From the IMG/VR virus record IMGVR_UViG_3300000545_000002, positions 1 through 29,825 of that record: a stretch of 29,825 nt of DNA. One strand, 5' to 3'. Origin of the DNA: a virus. Shown here piece after piece: positions 23,029 to 29,825 of the stretch. The notes below the pieces were generated by a model. It saw only the letters and a list, made by a program, of their open reading frames with translations, was not told the origin of the DNA and ran no database searches. The translations under genes and the position numbers were made by a program. Within the stretch, counting starts at the first letter, position 1; the number at the start of each line of letters is the position of its first letter.

Positions 23029-23318
23029 GGCGCCACCGCCGCAGCTGCGCGCCGATGCTCTTTCGCGCACCACTCGCAGTCGCAGCCGACCTCGCCCATG
23101 CACGCAGAGCACGGGCAACCGGGCAGCGGCTCGGGCGTCTCGAAGCACAGGTCGATGTTCTCGATGCGCGCAGGGTACGCAGGCAGGGCTACGCGAAAGC
23201 GCAGCGTCTGCGTCTCGGGGCCGTCGAGCACGTCGTACGAGCGCAGCTCTGCACCGTACGCCTCAAGCACTGTGCGCAGCTCTGCTACGCACTGCTCGCC
23301 CATGAGCGGGGTCGTCAT
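23025..23318 (-). CDS. Small protein with paired CxCxxC motifs
   Basis: This 97-residue protein has a globular first half and then CPCSACMGEVGCDCEWC near residues 68-84. That is two CxCxxC units seven residues apart, a compact metal-binding site for zinc or an iron-sulphur cluster. It overlaps the RecD2-like gene upstream and the next gene downstream by 4 bp, so it may assist the recombination proteins. No family was recognised. Confidence 0.65.
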   Translation of the reverse strand: MTTPLMGEQCVAELRTVLEAYGAELRSYDVLDGPETQTLRFRVALPAYPARIENIDLCFETPEPLPGCPCSACMGEVGCDCEWCAKEHRRAAAAVAP

Positions 23319-25687
23319 AGCGCCAACCCCGCGCTGAGGCGCGCCGGCAGGTCTGTGTTGCGAGGCAGCTCGTTTGCATTGCCCACAGCGCGCTGCAGCC
23401 CGTCGCGGTTGCCCACGAGCACTACGCCCTCACTTGCGCGCGTAAGCGCTGTGTAGAGCAGCCTGCGCGTCAGCATGCGTGTGTGCGTTGAGTGGCAGAC
23501 CACGATGACCCACGGGTACTGCGACCCTTGCGACTTGTGGATCGTCATCGCGTACCCGAGCTGCAGCTCCTCACGCGCTTGCTTGAACGTGTACTGGATG
23601 AGCGGCGTTGCTGGGATCGGGCTCCCGCTCTCGCGCGCTTTCATGATGGCGCGCGCAGTCGTCTCGTCCGCGTCGAGGCGCACCCACGTGATCGGCGTCT
23701 GCCGGCCGCGCTTGTCTACTTCCATTTCCATGTGCTCGATCACGCCCGTGTCGCCGTTGCGTACCTCGCGCTTGTAGTCGTTCTTGGTGATGAGCACGCG
23801 CGCCCCCACTCGGAGCTCCGTCCCGTCCTCGAGCGCAATGCGCGCCAGGTCCTGATCGCTCACGCCGCCAGTGCGCGGGTTGAAGTGCTCTGACAACAGA
23901 CGGTTGATGACCGCTACGCCTGCAAGGCCTTTGTTCTGCGGCACGAGCACAGGCGCAGGCATCCCAGACGCGAAGCCACGCTTAGGCTTGTAGCCCGCGG
24001 CAAGCTTCGCAGCGCTGAAGCCTACGTCGTCGTTGTGCTTGCCGCGCAGGATGTTCTCTATCACTGCAGGCACGCAGTCGGCGCGCACCTCGTTGACGTA
24101 GCGGAAGTCTGGCCGCGGCGTCAGGTCAGGCATCTTGCCAGCAAGCACCAGCGGCGCAGACTCTGCGACCCACGAGCCTTCGCCCTGCCGGTACACAGGG
24201 CCGAGTCGCACTACTGTGCTCGGTCTGCCTGCGTCTGCATCGCTCAGCGCGCGCAGATGGTCTGCAAACGGCTGGCCTGCGCCCACAGGCGGGAGCTGAT
24301 CGGCGTCGCCTACAAAGCGCACTGCAGCCTTATTGCCGCCGCGCTCGACCGCGCCCATCAACGCAGCCCACAGCTGCAGGTCCACCATAGAGGCCTCGTC
24401 CACGATGATCACGCAGCGCTGCGTTATGTCTACGCGCTTGTATGCGCCTCCGCTCAGCTTGCAAGTGTCGCAGTCAACGACGTACTCAGGCCGATACTCC
24501 AGCAGGCGATGCAGCGTCATCGCCTCGCGGTCTGTGGCCTCTGCCATGCGGCGCGCTGCCTTGCCTGTAGGCGCAGCCAGGATGACCTGCAGGCCTTGCG
24601 CTTCGATCTCCGCGACTGCGTACTGCAAGATGGTCGTCTTGCCTGTGCCGGGGCCTCCCGTGATGAGGCCGATCGGTCGGGCCGGGTTCGCCATCAGCTC
24701 GATCGCGTCGAGCTGGAAGGGGTGCAGCTCGCGCTTTGGTTTCTCAGCCAATGCGCGAGCTGCAGCAGACGCAGCGAACATGCCGCCGGAGCGCTCAACG
24801 TCCTCACTAAGCAGGTCGCATGTGCAACGCGCTGCAGTCGCCTCTGCGCGCTCGAACGCAGGCAGATAGATGCGTGCGCCGTCAGGTGTGACGACGCGCT
24901 TCGCAGCAATCAGCTCCTGCAGCACTGCTGTCGTCTCGTCGATCGAGACACCCAGAAACGAGTTCGACATCCACACGAACATCGCATACGTGCTGAACGC
25001 GTGGCCCTGCTGCGCCATCTCTGCCATCTGGTACAGGATGCCCGCGCGCACACGTTGCTTAGAGTGCTTGGCAATGCCGCACTTCATCGCGACCTCATCG
25101 GCGCGCTGAAAGCCGAACCCGCTGATGTGCTCTGCGAGCAAGTACGGGTCGGCGTAGAGACGGTCGCAGGCCTCGGCCAGCGGCCAGTGCTTGATGATGC
25201 GTGCAATCTGCGCCTGCGTGAGCTTCCAGCCCCGCAGCGTGGCGTAGTGCTCGCGCGCAGTGCCCTCTAGCACGTAGGCTTCGCGCACGACCTCTGCGAG
25301 CTGCTCGCCTAGCACCTCTGCTAGCTCCTCGTGCCCGCGCTCTAGAGAGGCCCACAGCTTCGCAGGGTCGTTGTCGAAGCGTCGCATGATGGCTGCAGCC
25401 TTGATCTTGCCGATGCCGTCGCAGCGATCTGCAAGCCACAGCTCCACGCCCTCAGCTGACAGCGGCGGTTGCGACGACAAGACAGAGCGCGCGTGAAACT
25501 GCTCGCCCCACTTTGAATCCTCCCAATCCCCGAGCAGCTCGGCGCAGCAACCGGGCCGCGGCAGATGGCAGCCTGTCACCTTGTGTTCCTTCCCGTTCGG
25601 CGTGCGCACCGTCACTATGTGCCAGCCAGTCGATTCGCGTGGCTCGTCGCGCCACGACACTACTTCGCAGACCAGTGAGTCGCTCAT
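23315..25687 (-). CDS. RecD2-like superfamily 1 DNA helicase
   Basis: This 790-residue protein has an N-terminal OB-like part, then helix-hairpin-helix-like segments (GVELWLADRCDGIGKIKAAA; LAEHISGFGFQRADEVAMKC), as in RecD2. The motor starts with Walker A GGPGTGKT at about residues 344-351, then motif Ia APTGKAARRMAEAT, motif II VDEASMVD, and motif III GDADQLPPVGAGQ. Near the C-terminus AMTIHKSQGSQYP and LLYTALTRASEGVVLVG are motifs V and VI. RecD2 enzymes unwind DNA 5' to 3' and are monomeric. Here it probably works with the Fe-S nuclease of the same operon. GGAAGG lies 7 bases before the ATG. Confidence 0.92.
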   Translation of the reverse strand: MSDSLVCEVVSWRDEPRESTGWHIVTVRTPNGKEHKVTGCHLPRPGCCAELLGDWEDSKWGEQFHARSVLSSQPPLSAEGVELWLADRCDGIGKIKAAAIMRRFDNDPAKLWASLERGHEELAEVLGEQLAEVVREAYVLEGTAREHYATLRGWKLTQAQIARIIKHWPLAEACDRLYADPYLLAEHISGFGFQRADEVAMKCGIAKHSKQRVRAGILYQMAEMAQQGHAFSTYAMFVWMSNSFLGVSIDETTAVLQELIAAKRVVTPDGARIYLPAFERAEATAARCTCDLLSEDVERSGGMFAASAAARALAEKPKRELHPFQLDAIELMANPARPIGLITGGPGTGKTTILQYAVAEIEAQGLQVILAAPTGKAARRMAEATDREAMTLHRLLEYRPEYVVDCDTCKLSGGAYKRVDITQRCVIIVDEASMVDLQLWAALMGAVERGGNKAAVRFVGDADQLPPVGAGQPFADHLRALSDADAGRPSTVVRLGPVYRQGEGSWVAESAPLVLAGKMPDLTPRPDFRYVNEVRADCVPAVIENILRGKHNDDVGFSAAKLAAGYKPKRGFASGMPAPVLVPQNKGLAGVAVINRLLSEHFNPRTGGVSDQDLARIALEDGTELRVGARVLITKNDYKREVRNGDTGVIEHMEMEVDKRGRQTPITWVRLDADETTARAIMKARESGSPIPATPLIQYTFKQAREELQLGYAMTIHKSQGSQYPWVIVVCHSTHTRMLTRRLLYTALTRASEGVVLVGNRDGLQRAVGNANELPRNTDLPARLSAGLAL

Positions 25688-25721
25688 GGTTCAGACCTTC
25701 CAGGTTGTTGAGTGTCAGAGC

Positions 25722-25753
25722 GCAGCGCGCGTTGTGACTACTGCGCGCGCTGC
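25722..25753. other. Intergenic hairpin in the early operon
   Basis: Arms GCAGCGCGCG and CGCGCGCTGC flank a 12-base loop between the 51-residue gene and RecD2. It has no T-run, so it may pause polymerase or protect and process the message, not terminate it. Confidence 0.55.
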
Positions 25754-25763
25754 CGCTCTCGGG

Positions 25764-25919
25764 CTACTTCGCTTGCCGAATAATCTCGAGCGCGCCGACG
25801 CTCGCTGCCACGATCGCCGTGGCAATGCGACTTGCTGCACGCGCTTTGAAGAGCTGCTTCGTCAGCCCTACAATCGCGTACGCGCACGACGCCACTGCAA
25901 TGCCATCACCGATCGTCAT
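25764..25919 (-). CDS. 51-residue hydrophobic protein, possible membrane hairpin
   Basis: The frame runs from ATG 25919, inside the stop of the preceding gene (ATGA), to TAG at 25766-25764. It has two hydrophobic runs (GIAVASCAYAIVGL and IATAIVAASVGALEII) separated by a basic loop (TKQLFKARAASR). This could be a two-pass membrane peptide, or simply amphipathic helices. Its place in an early recombination operon argues against a classical holin. Confidence 0.5.
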   Translation of the reverse strand: MTIGDGIAVASCAYAIVGLTKQLFKARAASRIATAIVAASVGALEIIRQAK

Positions 25920-26824
25920 GGCTGCGCGTTCACAAACTTCTGCGCCTCTGCGTTCGAGCCGTACTCGAAGCTGGCGTCTCCGCCGCCACTCTCTGACGCA
26001 GAGACTTGCTGCTCGACTTCGTTGAGGCGCTCGGCCAGCGTCTCACGCACTGCAGTCGCAGACTCCTTGAGCAGCTTCAGATCGTTCGGGGAGAAAATCT
26101 CTCCCTTGTCGAGAGAGAGCTGCGCGTAGTTCCCGCTGGCGTCCATCTCCAGCGACGCAGTGACGTGGTAGGCGTAGAGCGGCAGGTCGGTGCGCTGACC
26201 GTTGCGGGTGCCACCCTTCGCGAAGTGGTGCTGGTGCAAGTAGTTCATGATCGGCGGACGTGACGTGCGCTTTCCGCGCAGGGCGAACACGCGCGTGTTT
26301 CCGAGCTCGACGCACATCAGGTCCACGTTCTCAGTGCAGTTGGAGCGCACCTTGCCATCGGCTTGCTTCGTAGCGCGCTTGTCCGGGCAGCCCTCGCACT
26401 TGCGCTGGTGCCCGTCCTCGGCCCAGATGCCTGTCACCTGGTCGAAGCTGGAGCACACGCGGTTCGTGCGGCCCTCGCCGTTGTCGTACACGCCGTACGC
26501 GTTCGACTTGTGCAAGCCCAGGATGGCGAACTCGACTGTCTCTTGCTCCTCGCCCGTGATCGAGTCGTAGAAGCGGTCCTGTCTGCGCTGCGCGCCGCCT
26601 GGTGTCTTACCCTTCATGTTGAAGAGCTTCATCGCAGTCTTGAAGTCGCTGGCCTGCAGCTCAGCGCACGTGTCGTCCTCTTCGATGTTGATGCCTGCAG
26701 CAGCAAGTGCTGCGACCGCTTCGTCGTCCACGTTCGGAGCGAGCGCGAGCGCGGAGGCTGCGGGTGCAGGAGCTGCTGCGCGTTGCGGAGGTGCTGCGGG
26801 TGCTCGTGGCGGTGTCTTAGCCAT
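25916..26824 (-). CDS. Early-operon protein with zinc motif, possible single-strand DNA-binding role
   Basis: This 302-residue protein has an Ala/Pro-rich N-terminal 30 residues and an acidic C-terminal section, framing a core with FYDSITGEEQETVEFAILGL, CEGCPDKRATKQADGKVRSN plus following cysteines, and LPLYAYHVTASLEMDASGNY. It lies next to the Fe-S nuclease, 17 bp downstream. Many phages put a comparable Cys-containing protein between nuclease and helicase genes, and I regard it as a putative ssDNA-binding or recombination mediator on context only. No catalytic motif was found. Confidence 0.6.
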   Translation of the reverse strand: MAKTPPRAPAAPPQRAAAPAPAASALALAPNVDDEAVAALAAAGINIEEDDTCAELQASDFKTAMKLFNMKGKTPGGAQRRQDRFYDSITGEEQETVEFAILGLHKSNAYGVYDNGEGRTNRVCSSFDQVTGIWAEDGHQRKCEGCPDKRATKQADGKVRSNCTENVDLMCVELGNTRVFALRGKRTSRPPIMNYLHQHHFAKGGTRNGQRTDLPLYAYHVTASLEMDASGNYAQLSLDKGEIFSPNDLKLLKESATAVRETLAERLNEVEQQVSASESGGGDASFEYGSNAEAQKFVNAQP

Positions 26825-26841
26825 GTTGTGTCTTTCGGTTG

Positions 26842-28026
26842 TTAGTCGTTGTCTGTTAGGTCAAGCCCAGCCTCTGCGAAGGCCTGGGTAAGTCTCTGCA
26901 GCTCTTCGCCCTGCGGCGCGTAGCCATCGTTGAGGCACTGCTGCTTGAATGGGCACCTGTTGCAACGCTCTCCAACAAGATCGAGAAAGCGCCCCATGCG
27001 CACCGTGCCAACCACTGTGCGCAGCCGGTGCTTCAGGCGCGGCACCTCTGTCTCTTCACGCGAGACGGGCAACCACGCGGGGCCTCGGTGCTCTCCTGCT
27101 ACGAACTTCACTTCGCCTGGTTGCGTCAGGCCGTAGTGCTTCACGTCCTCTGCGCGCTTGACTGCTTTCTTGCCGGCTTTCTTGTATGGGATGTAGTCGC
27201 GCAGGTGGATGTGATGAATCTCGGACGGGAACTCATCGAAGCGCACCGTGCCGGGGTGCGTCTCCCCGCGCGCGAGCTGCTCTAGTGCTTGCTCTAAGGC
27301 ATCGCGCTCAGCCTGCCAGTGCGTGGAGCGCGTGACGCTGCGCCCCATGCACGTACCTACCCATTGCCCGTCAGGCGTGCGCTCGAAGCTCACGTGCTCG
27401 CGGCTGAGGAACGTGCCGAAGCGCATGCCAGCAGAATAGATGCCTGACTCCCAGCCGTGGTTCAGCTCGATCGGGTCGGGCTTCGTCTTGCCTGTTTTCC
27501 AATCGGCAAGCGCAAGTGTGTGCGGCGCGCTCTTCGGCCTGTAGAGCAGGTCGGTGTGCCCTGCGAAGTAGAGCCCGTCCAGCTCCAGCGTGAAGCCAGC
27601 CTCCAGCAGCACCACCTCTGCAACGTGCTTGTGCAGAACATCGAGAGCGCCGTGAATCATGTCGATGTAGTCATCGTCAGTCGCGCCGTTCCACTCGATC
27701 TGACGACCTCCTAGCTCTGTCTCCAGCTCGTCCCAGAACGTTGCTTTGACGCGCGAGCGCGTCACTGCGCCTGCGCCTGCGAGCACTGCTGCGCGCACTT
27801 CATCGTTCGACAGTGCGCGCGCTAGCGTCTCGTGTGCTGCAGAACCGCATGCAAGCGACGCGCTGATGATGCCGCGGTCGCCTGCGTCACGCTTACCGTC
27901 AGCGTGCGTTGCGTCCATCTCGTATTGAAAGCGCTTCGGGCAGCCGTGCGTCCCAGTGATGGTGTTCAGATGCGATTTGTGGATCGGGAAGTCGATCGTG
28001 CCGAATCGTCGATAGTTCCAGGCCAT
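26842..28026 (-). CDS. RecB-family PD-(D/E)XK nuclease with Fe-S cluster (Cas4/AddB-like)
   Basis: This 394-residue protein has Cys29 (GTHGCPKRFQYEM) near the N-terminus and CNRCPFKQQC near residues 352-361, together the four-cysteine set of Cas4/AddB/Exo5-type iron-sulphur nucleases. The nuclease core shows GHTDLLYR (Asp) and LADWKTGKT (Asp and Lys of the DxK box), plus downstream GWESGIYSAGMRF resembling motif QxxxY. It would resect DNA ends in phage recombination together with the RecD2-like helicase. It is the first gene of the leftward operon. Its ATG lies only 9 bases beyond the -10 box of a good promoter, with no ribosome site visible. Confidence 0.88.
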   Translation of the reverse strand: MAWNYRRFGTIDFPIHKSHLNTITGTHGCPKRFQYEMDATHADGKRDAGDRGIISASLACGSAAHETLARALSNDEVRAAVLAGAGAVTRSRVKATFWDELETELGGRQIEWNGATDDDYIDMIHGALDVLHKHVAEVVLLEAGFTLELDGLYFAGHTDLLYRPKSAPHTLALADWKTGKTKPDPIELNHGWESGIYSAGMRFGTFLSREHVSFERTPDGQWVGTCMGRSVTRSTHWQAERDALEQALEQLARGETHPGTVRFDEFPSEIHHIHLRDYIPYKKAGKKAVKRAEDVKHYGLTQPGEVKFVAGEHRGPAWLPVSREETEVPRLKHRLRTVVGTVRMGRFLDLVGERCNRCPFKQQCLNDGYAPQGEELQRLTQAFAEAGLDLTDND

Positions 28027-28035
28027 GTCTGCGGA

Positions 28036-28064
28036 GGTATATCCGCGGAGTCGTAAGCGGTCAA
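28036..28064 (-). promoter_or_regulatory. Sigma-70-type early promoter
   Basis: On the minus strand TTGACC (28064-28059), a 17-bp spacer and TATACC (28041-28036) form a strong consensus-like promoter. The -10 hexamer is exactly framed by GCGGA/TCCGC arms (28031-28046). Transcription should begin at about 28027-28031, almost at the ATG of the nuclease gene. Confidence 0.75.
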
Positions 28065-28066
28065 TC

Positions 28067-28080
28067 TATCTCGTGAGATA
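28067..28080. promoter_or_regulatory. Operator-like palindrome TATCTC-N2-GAGATA
   Basis: TATCTC GT GAGATA has perfect 6-bp arms and lies two bases upstream of the -35 box. A bound dimer there could repress or activate the early promoter. The XRE protein at 28521-29177, the Cro-like protein and the HTH protein at 17261-17530 are candidates for binding it. Confidence 0.65.
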
Positions 28081-28241
28081 TTTTTGTAGACCGCCGCTGC
28101 GTAGGTGCCCCACTGGAGCACACCGCGTGCAGACATCTCACCAAAGCGATAGCGAAGCGCAGAAGCTGCTGGGCAACTGGGGCGCGCTTGCTGTACTTCA
28201 AAGAGCCCGACACGTGCTCAACACGAAGGTGACACAAGCCG

Positions 28242-28553
28242 ATGATCGCACTTCAGATCGCTCATGCCTTGCAGGACCTATGTCCATCGCTCTCTGCAGA
28301 GGGGATGGCTGCAGCGCTTGGCATTCAGCTCTGCCCTCTGCCGTGCGCTGCGTATCGCTACAGGCGTGCGCCTGCGAGCGTCGAGTACGACGCACTTGCA
28401 ACGCCTGCAGAGCAGGAGCGCGCCTTGCAGCGCGCTGTCGTGCTGCACGTACTTGACGCGCTCAAACTGCCTGCAGGCTCACCGTCGATCATCGCGATCA
28501 CAGAGCAAGTGTTCGGCTACCTACGCGCGCCCCTTCGCAAGCGCAGCGCGTAG
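28242..28553 (+). CDS. Small protein, possibly a degenerate ImmA-like factor
   Basis: This is a 103-residue protein with GAAGGTGA upstream of its ATG. Residues 20-70 (GMAAALGIQLCPLPCAAYRY, later EYDALATPAEQERALQRAVV, LHVLDAL) are reminiscent of the ImmA/IrrE layout, in which a strand pair is followed by RxxFTLAHELGH, but the metal-binding HExxH is absent. It is adjacent to and convergent with the XRE repressor, the usual partner of ImmA proteins, and the two 3' ends overlap by 33 bp. The family link is weak; it may be an unrelated small protein. Confidence 0.5.
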   Translation: MIALQIAHALQDLCPSLSAEGMAAALGIQLCPLPCAAYRYRRAPASVEYDALATPAEQERALQRAVVLHVLDALKLPAGSPSIIAITEQVFGYLRAPLRKRSA

Positions 28554-29177
28554 CGCCTCAGGCGTGACGCTTGGCACGCCGGCTGCTGCCGCCTCTGACA
28601 CAGCGCGGGCGTTCGCTGCTGCCTGCAGCGCCTGCAGCTCGTCGCGTGAGTAGGCGTATGCAGCGCACCAAGCCTCGACGTAGTCGGCTGTAAACGACTG
28701 GTAGCGCCCCGCAGGGCTTGCAGCGTGCTCACCGAACGCAGCGCGCACAGCAGGCGCTACACGCTGCGCGTCGAACAGAGCGCGTATCTCTGCCTCTGTG
28801 AGTGGCTCAGGCCTCTGCGCAGGCGCAGCAGCTATTGGCTGCACCGCCGTGACAGGTGCGCTCACGGCGGGTGCGCCTGTGCGCCCAAAGCACAGCTCGT
28901 CCATGCTGTAGCCCAGCAGCGGCGCGGCGCGCTCTAGCATGTCAAGCGACATAGCGGCGGCGCCTGCGTCCCATCGGTTGATGGTGTGATAGTTCGTGTC
29001 AAGCGCTGCAGCAAACGAGCGCCGTGTAAAGCCTGCGCGCAAGTAGGCGGCCCATATGCGCCTGTGGCGTGTCGGTTCGGAGAGCGGGTCGTCTACGTTT
29101 GGCTTCGGCAGAGGCACGGGTGCGCCGATGACCTTGCGTGTGGTGTGAAGAGGTCGCCGTTTGCGGGCTGGAGTCAT
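28521..29177 (-). CDS. XRE-family repressor (CI-like)
   Basis: This is a 218-residue protein. Residues about 38-98 (RIWAAYLRAGFTRRSFAAAL, DTNYHTINRWDAGAAAMSLD, MLERAAPLLGYSMDELCFG) form a lambda-repressor-type HTH domain. An Ala/Pro linker follows, then a helical C-terminal domain (ADYVEAWCAAYAYSRDELQA) with no recognisable S24 Ser-Lys peptidase dyad. A CI-like role is supported by the divergent Cro-like gene across a 197-bp gap. An AGGA precedes the ATG. If it is the lysogeny repressor, induction cannot be by self-cleavage and would need another route, possibly the small neighbour. Confidence 0.72.
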   Translation of the reverse strand: MTPARKRRPLHTTRKVIGAPVPLPKPNVDDPLSEPTRHRRIWAAYLRAGFTRRSFAAALDTNYHTINRWDAGAAAMSLDMLERAAPLLGYSMDELCFGRTGAPAVSAPVTAVQPIAAAPAQRPEPLTEAEIRALFDAQRVAPAVRAAFGEHAASPAGRYQSFTADYVEAWCAAYAYSRDELQALQAAANARAVSEAAAAGVPSVTPEALRAALAKGRA

Positions 29178-29374
29178 GTGTCATACATCCTGTGTTAGCT
29201 ACCTGGGCCTGCAGCGTATAGCACGCGAGAGACATTGCCCAGATATTGCGCGCGGGAAATGTGCGCGTGTGTGTCCGATCCGAGTTGACGCGCTCCGGCA
29301 CATATGCCTTGCGCGTCGCACCGATTTGGTGGACGGTGTGCCTCCCGAGACATCACCCACCCGAGAGGCCTTGT
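29178..29374. promoter_or_regulatory. Divergent control region between CI-like and Cro-like genes
   Basis: The 197 bp hold no gene. On the minus strand an extended -10 element TGCTATACG (29223-29215) lies about 38 bp before the repressor start and has no good -35. On the plus strand TTGACG at 29285-29290 could serve as a -35 box for the Cro-like gene, but a matching -10 at 16-18 bp is not clear. GAGAGG precedes the Cro-like ATG. No repeat of the TATCTC palindrome was found here. Confidence 0.5.
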
Positions 29375-29755
29375 ATGACGCTGCTGGAGTTCGTTGCTAC
29401 GCATTGCCCTGACGGTCCGCCGCAGCTGCGCCGCCTCATCTTAGAGCGCACTGGCGTCAGCGTGCCGTACGCCTACTGCTGGAAATGGTGCAACGCCAAG
29501 AAGCTTGCAGCCGTCAGCGTCGAGAACGCTGCGCTGCTGCACGCTGCAACCGAAGGCAAGTGCACACTGAACGAGCTGCTGTCGCTCAAGACGATACGCA
29601 CACGCAGGGTACCGAAGCGCGCGAAGGCGAAGGCTGCTGCGAAGAGCAAGCCAAAGCGCCCGGCGCGCAACGTAGTAAGCAAGCTGCGCGCGCGCATCGC
29701 TGAGCTGGAAGCGCAGCTCGTGCAAGTCGCTACAGACGCGTCGCGCGTCGCCTGA
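29375..29755 (+). CDS. Cro/YdaS-like small regulator
   Basis: This protein has 126 residues from ATG 29375, preferred over an in-frame ATG at 29246 because GAGAGG is in place and the extra residues look random. Residues 1-65 (VSVPYAYCWKWCNAKKLAAV, SVENAALLHAATEGKCTLNE) follow the YdaS/Cro pattern in which a helix with a Trp precedes the IE-x-A-T-x-G turn. Residues 75-105 are a basic Lys/Ala/Arg stretch (AKAKAAAKSKPKRPARN), then comes a coiled-coil-like C-terminus (LRARIAELEAQLVQVA). It faces away from the repressor and probably is its Cro-type opponent. A hairpin follows the gene. Confidence 0.68.
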   Translation: MTLLEFVATHCPDGPPQLRRLILERTGVSVPYAYCWKWCNAKKLAAVSVENAALLHAATEGKCTLNELLSLKTIRTRRVPKRAKAKAAAKSKPKRPARNVVSKLRARIAELEAQLVQVATDASRVA

Positions 29756-29789
29756 GCTGCAACTGCAGCACCCCTAAAAGAGCACCGGC

Positions 29790-29825
29790 GAGGCACCGGC
29801 GCGGATGTTCCGCGTTCGGTGCCTC
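29790..29825 (+). terminator. Probable terminator hairpin at window edge
   Basis: GAGGCACCGGCGCGGA (29790-29805) pairs with TCCGCGTTCGGTGCCTC (29809-29825), apart from one small mismatch, around a TGT loop. It lies 34 bp after the Cro-like stop. The U-tract, if any, lies outside the window. A 9-bp direct repeat gcaccggcg overlaps the left arm. Confidence 0.6.

Larger units (their letters stand above)
28027..28241. promoter_or_regulatory. Early control region, 215 bp gene-free
   Basis: This region divides the leftward recombination operon from the rightward 103-residue gene. It carries the promoter and two palindromes described separately. Beyond 28081 towards the rightward gene no promoter of good quality was seen, although GAAGGTGA precedes its start. 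No gene was supported inside. Confidence 0.55.

Noticed and set aside
24035-25270. 411-residue plus-strand open frame opposite the RecD2-like gene
   Set aside because: The opposite strand carries all helicase motifs; this frame is Cys/Arg/His-rich with no recognisable domain.
25764-25919. Holin
   Set aside because: The 51-residue protein has two hydrophobic runs but lies within the early recombination operon, far from the M15 gene, and has a basic loop that also fits soluble helices.
28025-28456. 143-residue plus-strand frame over the early promoter
   Set aside because: It crosses the promoter and palindromes and competes with the better 103-residue frame that has a ribosome site.
1-29825. 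CRISPR array, tRNA or IS element
   Set aside because: No regularly spaced repeats, cloverleaf or transposase was seen on either strand.

Overview
The window is one continuous piece of a GC-rich, double-stranded DNA, temperate tailed phage or prophage with a contractile tail. Evidence is a sheath/tube/tape-measure/baseplate cassette plus a tyrosine integrase and a divergent CI/Cro-like pair. Shine-Dalgarno starts and 4-bp ATGA/GTGA overlaps between most genes are typical of a bacterial virus. The host cannot be fixed from sequence; GC content and alanine-rich proteins fit a high-GC host such as a proteobacterium. No rRNA, tRNA, IS element or CRISPR array was seen.

Layout. (1) 1-14184, plus strand, late genes: end of a glycine-rich protein, tail sheath, tube, tail-assembly chaperone with a clear -1 frameshift site, tape measure, hub-adaptor-like protein, fused hub/spike, gp25-like wedge, gpJ-like, gpI-like, two fibre-like proteins (one collagen-like), a papain-family cysteine protease, a small putative exported protein, a ParB-fold protein and a glycosyltransferase resembling the TET-associated DNA glycosyltransferases. 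(2) 14181-17530, minus strand: an operon starting with an excisionase-like HTH protein, running through small Cys-rich proteins and ending in an M15 peptidase that is probably the endolysin. It meets the late genes tail to tail, sharing one CTAG. (3) 17531-17952: a 420-bp control/attachment-like region with palindromes. (4) 17953-20287, plus: integrase with a duplicated N-terminal domain, followed by two tandem DUF6876-like paralogues and a strong terminator. (5) 20381-28026, minus: early recombination/replication operon made of a Cas4/AddB-like Fe-S nuclease, a putative DNA-binding zinc protein, a small hydrophobic protein, RecD2-type helicase, small proteins, a methyltransferase and a histone-H1-like/recombinase-core fusion. 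(6) 28027-29825: regulatory region with an early promoter flanked and overlapped by palindromes, a small protein, an XRE repressor and a divergent Cro/YdaS-like protein.

How it works together (inference): the XRE and Cro-like proteins would decide lysis or lysogeny. The TTGACC-17-TATACC promoter would drive the leftward recombination operon. Integrase and the excisionase-like protein face away from each other across the putative attachment region. The late genes build the virion. The ParB-fold/glycosyltransferase pair hints at DNA hypermodification, although no TET-type oxygenase or DNA cytosine methylase is in this window. The most notable points are that pair, the papain protease in a tail module, the duplicated-arm integrase, the H1-like/core-binding fusion, the palindromic early promoter with almost no leader, the series of Cys-motif microproteins, and a roughly nine-fold excess of CTGCAG.
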